From Thermodesulfovibrio sp. (GTDB lineage Bacteria; Nitrospirota; Thermodesulfovibrionia; Thermodesulfovibrionales; Thermodesulfovibrionaceae): a stretch of 8,419 nt of DNA. Positions 5,966 through 8,419 of the stretch are shown here, in pieces. Below the pieces are notes generated by a model, which was not told the DNA's origin, ran no database searches, and saw only the letters and a list, made by a program, of their open reading frames with translations. Positions within the stretch are counted from its first letter, which is position 1. Every line of letters starts with the position of its first letter. A program made the position numbers and the translations under genes. Where the stretch lies: NCBI GenBank assembly GCA_026415995.1, contig JAOAGB010000097.1:1-8419 (forward strand). Direction: 5' to 3'.

Positions 5966-5988
5966 GCTCCCTCCTTAACGGAGGGGGC
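5966..5988 (+). terminator. GC-rich hairpin after rbr: partial terminator or attenuator, also masking a possible SD
   Basis: GCTCCCTCC (5966-5974), a 5-nt loop TTAAC, and GGAGGGGGC (5980-5988) form a 9-bp stem with one G-T pair. It stands out in this AT-rich DNA. The 3' tail is only CTTTCCT, so as an intrinsic terminator it would be weak and probably leaky. Its right arm is the only SD-like sequence ahead of the next ATG at 6001, though 13 or more nt away, so folding could also limit translation of the flavoprotein gene. It plausibly sets rubrerythrin and upstream genes at a higher level than the downstream ones. Confidence 0.5.
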
Positions 5989-6000
5989 TTTCCTAAAAAG

Positions 6001-6573
6001 ATGAGAATTCTTGCCATATTAGGCTCACCAAGAAAGGGAAACTCAGAAATTCTTCTCAATGAAGCATTAAAACTTTGCAATAAAAATTTTCATGAAATAA
6101 CCCTCCTAAACCCTTGTCAATTAAATATCTCAGGATGTACTGCCTGCGATGGCTGTAAGGAAACAGGATACTGTATTATTCAGGATGATATGGAGAGAAT
6201 TTATCCCCTATTGAAAGATGCTCAGAGAATCATCATTGCTTCACCCATATTCTTTTTCGGAATTCCTGCTCAATTTAAACTTCTCATTGACAGGTGTCAA
6301 TGCCTATGGTATGAAAAATATGTTTTGAAGAAAACTGAATCCTCATCTGCTAAAAGAAAAGCTCTATTAATGCTTGTAGGTGGTATGAAAAAGGGAGAAA
6401 TCGGCATAACCTGTGCAGAAGCAACTCTAAAGGCTTTTTTAAGAACAATCGATGTTAAAGAGCATAAAACTCTTGCCTATTTAGGTTATGATGAACCTGG
6501 AGCAATATTGAAAAATAAATCAGTCATAGATGAGATAAGAAACGCTATAAAAGAACTTTTACAAAATGATTGA
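6001..6573 (+). CDS. Iron-sulfur flavoprotein / NADPH-dependent FMN reductase-family protein
   Basis: This is a flavodoxin-like protein predicted to bind FMN and one 4Fe-4S cluster and to act as an electron-transfer protein or reductase of O2, peroxide or quinones. The FMN phosphate loop is GSPRKGNSE (8-16) at the end of the first strand, and SPIFFFGIPAQFKLLIDR (about 80-98) is the second flavin-contacting segment. The compact cysteine motif C46-x2-C49-x2-C52-x5-C58 matches that of the archaeal Isf family and distinguishes it from plain FMN reductases. At 190 residues it is of normal size. The start at 6001 puts the first beta strand (MRILAILGSP) at the N-terminus, as the family requires; there is no close SD, only GGAGGGGG in the hairpin and AAAAAG next to the ATG. 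It may supply electrons to the flavodiiron protein or rubrerythrin, by context only. The next gene overlaps by 8 nt. Confidence 0.88.
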   Translation: MRILAILGSPRKGNSEILLNEALKLCNKNFHEITLLNPCQLNISGCTACDGCKETGYCIIQDDMERIYPLLKDAQRIIIASPIFFFGIPAQFKLLIDRCQCLWYEKYVLKKTESSSAKRKALLMLVGGMKKGEIGITCAEATLKAFLRTIDVKEHKTLAYLGYDEPGAILKNKSVIDEIRNAIKELLQND

Positions 6574-7474
6574 ATATATTCAGTTTTTCCCAACTTTAAA
6601 ATGTAATAAAAATTGTGATTTCTGTTTTAGCAAAGCCCTGTTTTATGATGACTTACCTGAAGATAAAATTGAGTATTTAATAAATTTCCTAAATGAAAAC
6701 AAAATAAAGAATTTGGACATTTTAGGTGGTGAACCCTTTCTCTATAAACCATTCCCTAAACTCATAGAAAAAGCATTAAAAAAAGACTTGGAGATAACAA
6801 TAAGCACAAACGGAACATTAAAAAAACAGATAAGAGCCTTACTGAAAAATTTTGGAAAAAGTAAAGTGAAGGTAGGTGTTTCAATTAATGATATCTCTGA
6901 TAATGATTTGCTTGAAATAATAACTGATTATAAATTATGGATAAAAAGCGTAATAATTAAAGGCAAGAGCCCTGAAATTAGAATTATGGAATTTGCAAAA
7001 AATTTGGGAATTAAATATTATTTTATTTACATGGATGCGTTGACAGAAAAAGACCTTAAGAGGACCATACCATTTTATCAATTCATTGAAATGGTAAAAG
7101 AACTAAATATTTCTTTTCCTAATATTGAACCTGTATTCTGCAAAGGTTTCATAGGTGGACTTAATGATTATCGCTGTCCTGCAGGTAGTGAAAAAATTTC
7201 TATAATGCCAGATGGCTCTGTTTATCCCTGTTATCTTCTTGCTGGATTTAAGGATTATAGACTTGGAAACATATTTAAAAATTCCCTTTCAGAAATTTTA
7301 GCATCAAAAAAATTGGATATTTTCAAAAAAAGCAATAGTAATATATGCCATAATAAGATATGCAAGTTTAAAGAGGAATGTAGAGGTGGATGTGTTGCCC
7401 ATAGCCTTATTCATTACAAGGAGGATATAAAATCAGATCCGAGATGCAACATTAGATATAAGGAGGAGGAATAA
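6566..7474 (+). CDS. Radical SAM protein with SPASM-like C-terminal cysteine cluster
   Basis: This is a radical SAM enzyme of unknown substrate. C13-x3-C17-x2-C20 (KCNKNCDFCF) binds the 4Fe-4S cluster that cleaves S-adenosylmethionine, and GGEPFL (54-59) is the SAM-binding strand. The C-terminal third is SPASM-like: C204 (RCPAG), C222 in MPDGSVYPCY, LGNIFKNSLSEIL (233-245), then C261, C266-x5-C272-x3-C276 and C294. These are enough cysteines for one or two auxiliary clusters. SPASM proteins typically mature peptides or proteins, form thioether or carbon links, or oxidise enzyme active sites. At 302 residues it is compact (SPASM enzymes are often 370 or more), and I see no precursor peptide gene nearby. 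It overlaps the flavoprotein gene by 8 nt without an SD, so its translation is probably coupled. The neighbouring SufC/SufB pair could help build its clusters. Confidence 0.85.
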   Translation: MIEYIQFFPTLKCNKNCDFCFSKALFYDDLPEDKIEYLINFLNENKIKNLDILGGEPFLYKPFPKLIEKALKKDLEITISTNGTLKKQIRALLKNFGKSKVKVGVSINDISDNDLLEIITDYKLWIKSVIIKGKSPEIRIMEFAKNLGIKYYFIYMDALTEKDLKRTIPFYQFIEMVKELNISFPNIEPVFCKGFIGGLNDYRCPAGSEKISIMPDGSVYPCYLLAGFKDYRLGNIFKNSLSEILASKKLDIFKKSNSNICHNKICKFKEECRGGCVAHSLIHYKEDIKSDPRCNIRYKEEE

Positions 7475-7505
7475 AATGATACAAACCTTAAAAAAAGAAG
7501 GAGGT
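7461..7505 (+). promoter_or_regulatory. Two SD sites serving two in-frame starts of the sufC gene
   Basis: AGGAGGAGGA (7461-7470) lies 5 nt before ATG 7476, and AAGGAGGT (7498-7505) lies 6 nt before ATG 7512. Both ATGs are in the SufC frame with no stop between, so the first would add MIQTLKKEGGIK to the protein. Homology favours 7512, since the protein then begins MAEMLKVKNLHV. The second SD is encoded within that 12-residue extension (KKEGGI), so the extension may be a side effect of duplicated SD sequence or a genuine longer isoform. Confidence 0.6.
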
Positions 7506-7511
7506 ATAAAA

Positions 7512-8249
7512 ATGGCAGAGATGTTAAAAGTTAAAAACCTCCATGTATCTGTAGAGGGAAGAAAAGTTCTTGAGGATATTAACTTCTCTATGGATTATGG
7601 AGAGATTGCTGTTTTATTTGGACCAAATGGAGCAGGTAAGACAACCTTTATAATGACACTCATGGGTTTCCCGAAATACAAAATAGAAAAAGGCAAGATA
7701 ATCTTTAAAGGAATTGATGTAACACATATGGATGTTTCAGAGAGAGCAAAGCTTGGCATGGGACTTTCTTTTCAGAGACCGCCTGTTGTAAGAGGTGTTA
7801 GCTTAAGAAAACTTTTAAATATTATAGGAAATGGCAGAAAAGAAGAAGATATTTTGCAGTATGCTGAAAAACTCAATCTAACAACTCATTTAGACAGAAA
7901 CGTAAACGATGGCTTTTCTGGTGGTGAAGTAAAAAGAGCAGAGTTGCTTCAACTTCTTATGCAAAAACCTGAACTGGTTTTTATTGATGAGCCAGAATCT
8001 GGCGTTGACCTTGAAAATATTGTGCTAATTGGTGAGATGACCAATCAACTTCTTGGGAGAGGACAGAGAATAAAAGACCCTAAAAAAAGTGCCATAATAA
8101 TTACCCATACTGGCTATATACTTGATTATATAAATGCAGACAAAGGTTATATACTTTTAAATGGTAAGCTTCAGTGTAGAGGTAATCCTCGAGACATACT
8201 ATCTGAAATCAAGAAAAATGGATACAGGAGGTGTTTCACATGCCAGTAA
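7512..8249 (+). CDS. sufC: SufC-type ABC ATPase of a minimal Fe-S cluster assembly system
   Basis: This is the ATPase of SUF-type Fe-S cluster scaffolds; it drives conformational change in its SufB-type partner. In the 245-residue form: Walker A GPNGAGKT (37-44), Q-loop SFQRP (87-91), signature FSGGE (135-139), Walker B LVFIDE (155-160), switch H199. The segment DEPESGVDLEN (159-169), rather than the DEIDSGLDIDAL of classical SufC, is what I recall from archaeal and deep-branching minimal SufBC (SMS-type) proteins. The C-terminus ends GYRRCFTCQ with C241-x2-C244, a pair I do not associate with E. coli-type SufC. A start at 7476 would add 12 residues (see SD entry). The gene follows the radical SAM gene closely and overlaps the SufB-like gene by 10 nt, implying stoichiometric production. 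No sufS, sufU or sufE is seen, but the operon continues past the window. Confidence 0.92.
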   Translation: MAEMLKVKNLHVSVEGRKVLEDINFSMDYGEIAVLFGPNGAGKTTFIMTLMGFPKYKIEKGKIIFKGIDVTHMDVSERAKLGMGLSFQRPPVVRGVSLRKLLNIIGNGRKEEDILQYAEKLNLTTHLDRNVNDGFSGGEVKRAELLQLLMQKPELVFIDEPESGVDLENIVLIGEMTNQLLGRGQRIKDPKKSAIIITHTGYILDYINADKGYILLNGKLQCRGNPRDILSEIKKNGYRRCFTCQ

Positions 8250-8419
8250 GCAAAAAGTATATTAAACAGATTCAAGACAGAGCAAAAAAAGCAATAAATA
8301 AACCAGCTCTTTATGGAGAAGATATAGACCTAAATAAATTCCAGAAATTTATCGAGAGAGGAAAAATTGAAAGTTTGGAACTTCTACCTGAGCTTGCCAA
8401 AGAAGCAGCTTTAATGGCT
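8240..8419 (+). CDS. sufB: SufB/SufD-family Fe-S scaffold protein, N-terminal 60 residues (runs off the window)
   Basis: This is the expected scaffold partner of the SufC ATPase. Only 60 codons are visible, beginning MPVSKKYIKQIQDRAKKAINKPALYGEDIDLNKF. The 'RAxKAxxKxAxxGxDIDLxxF' pattern (about 14-34) matches my recollection of N-termini of minimal-type SufB/SufD-like proteins. The beta-helix core and any cluster ligands lie outside the window. The start ATG overlaps the end of sufC by 10 nt and has an excellent SD, AGGAGGT (8226-8232), 7 nt upstream. Identity leans mainly on position directly after SufC. A SufD name is equally defensible, because a single protein fills both roles in two-gene systems. 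Confidence 0.8.
   Translation, partial: MPVSKKYIKQIQDRAKKAINKPALYGEDIDLNKFQKFIERGKIESLELLPELAKEAALMA

Noticed and set aside
7476..7511. Separate leader or precursor peptide gene after the radical SAM gene
   Set aside because: The frame starting at 7476 has no stop and runs straight into SufC, so it is an alternative start and not an independent peptide.
1..8419. CRISPR array, transposon ends, tRNA or rRNA genes
   Set aside because: No regularly spaced direct repeats, no transposase, and no cloverleaf or rRNA-like stretch was seen on reading.

Overview
The window is AT-rich bacterial DNA carrying a cell-envelope/division gene set on the minus strand and an oxygen- and peroxide-defence operon on the plus strand, arranged divergently around position 3184-3273. 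FtsK and UppP mark it as bacterial. PerR, a flavodiiron protein, rubrerythrin, an iron-sulfur flavoprotein and a minimal SufBC pair mark it as an anaerobe. Arginine is mostly AGA/AGG and the proteins are rich in Lys, Glu and Ile, which would suit an AT-rich thermophile. A Thermodesulfovibrio-like member of the Nitrospirota is my guess, from memory only.

Minus strand (3183 down to 1). A DUF996 membrane protein is followed, after an 87-nt gap, by a tight run: a small nucleotidyltransferase, a 65-residue protein of unknown function, undecaprenyl-diphosphatase (uppP), and the N-terminal 356 residues of FtsK, which runs off the window. The last four genes overlap or nearly touch, so they probably form one transcript. 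The nucleotidyltransferase has an extended -10 box right at its start codon and no Shine-Dalgarno (SD) site. It may therefore be a leaderless gene and, with the 65-residue protein, a small accessory module riding ahead of uppP-ftsK.

Plus strand (3274 to 8419). The first gene is a PerR-type Fur-family regulator with an unusual C-terminal rubredoxin-like C-x2-C...C-x2-C domain. Its promoter (TTGACA, 18 nt, TAGAAT) puts the transcript start at the A of its ATG, and a good match to a PerR box covers the -10 box and start codon. It is followed by a bacterioferritin-like diiron protein without helix E, a flavodiiron O2/NO reductase, and rubrerythrin (peroxide reductase). After a GC-rich hairpin come an iron-sulfur flavoprotein, a radical SAM protein with a SPASM-like cysteine-rich end, and SufC- and SufB-like proteins of the minimal two-component type.

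Functional reading (inference): the regulator senses peroxide and/or metal status. The first enzymes handle iron, O2/NO and peroxide. The later genes build or use Fe-S clusters, the main targets of that stress. The points most worth a second look are the PerR-rubredoxin fusion with its self-overlapping operator, the orphan SPASM enzyme tied to the SufBC pair, and the nucleotidyltransferase/65-residue pair.

There is no gene-free stretch over 300 bases, and I see no tRNA, rRNA, CRISPR array, transposon or origin.
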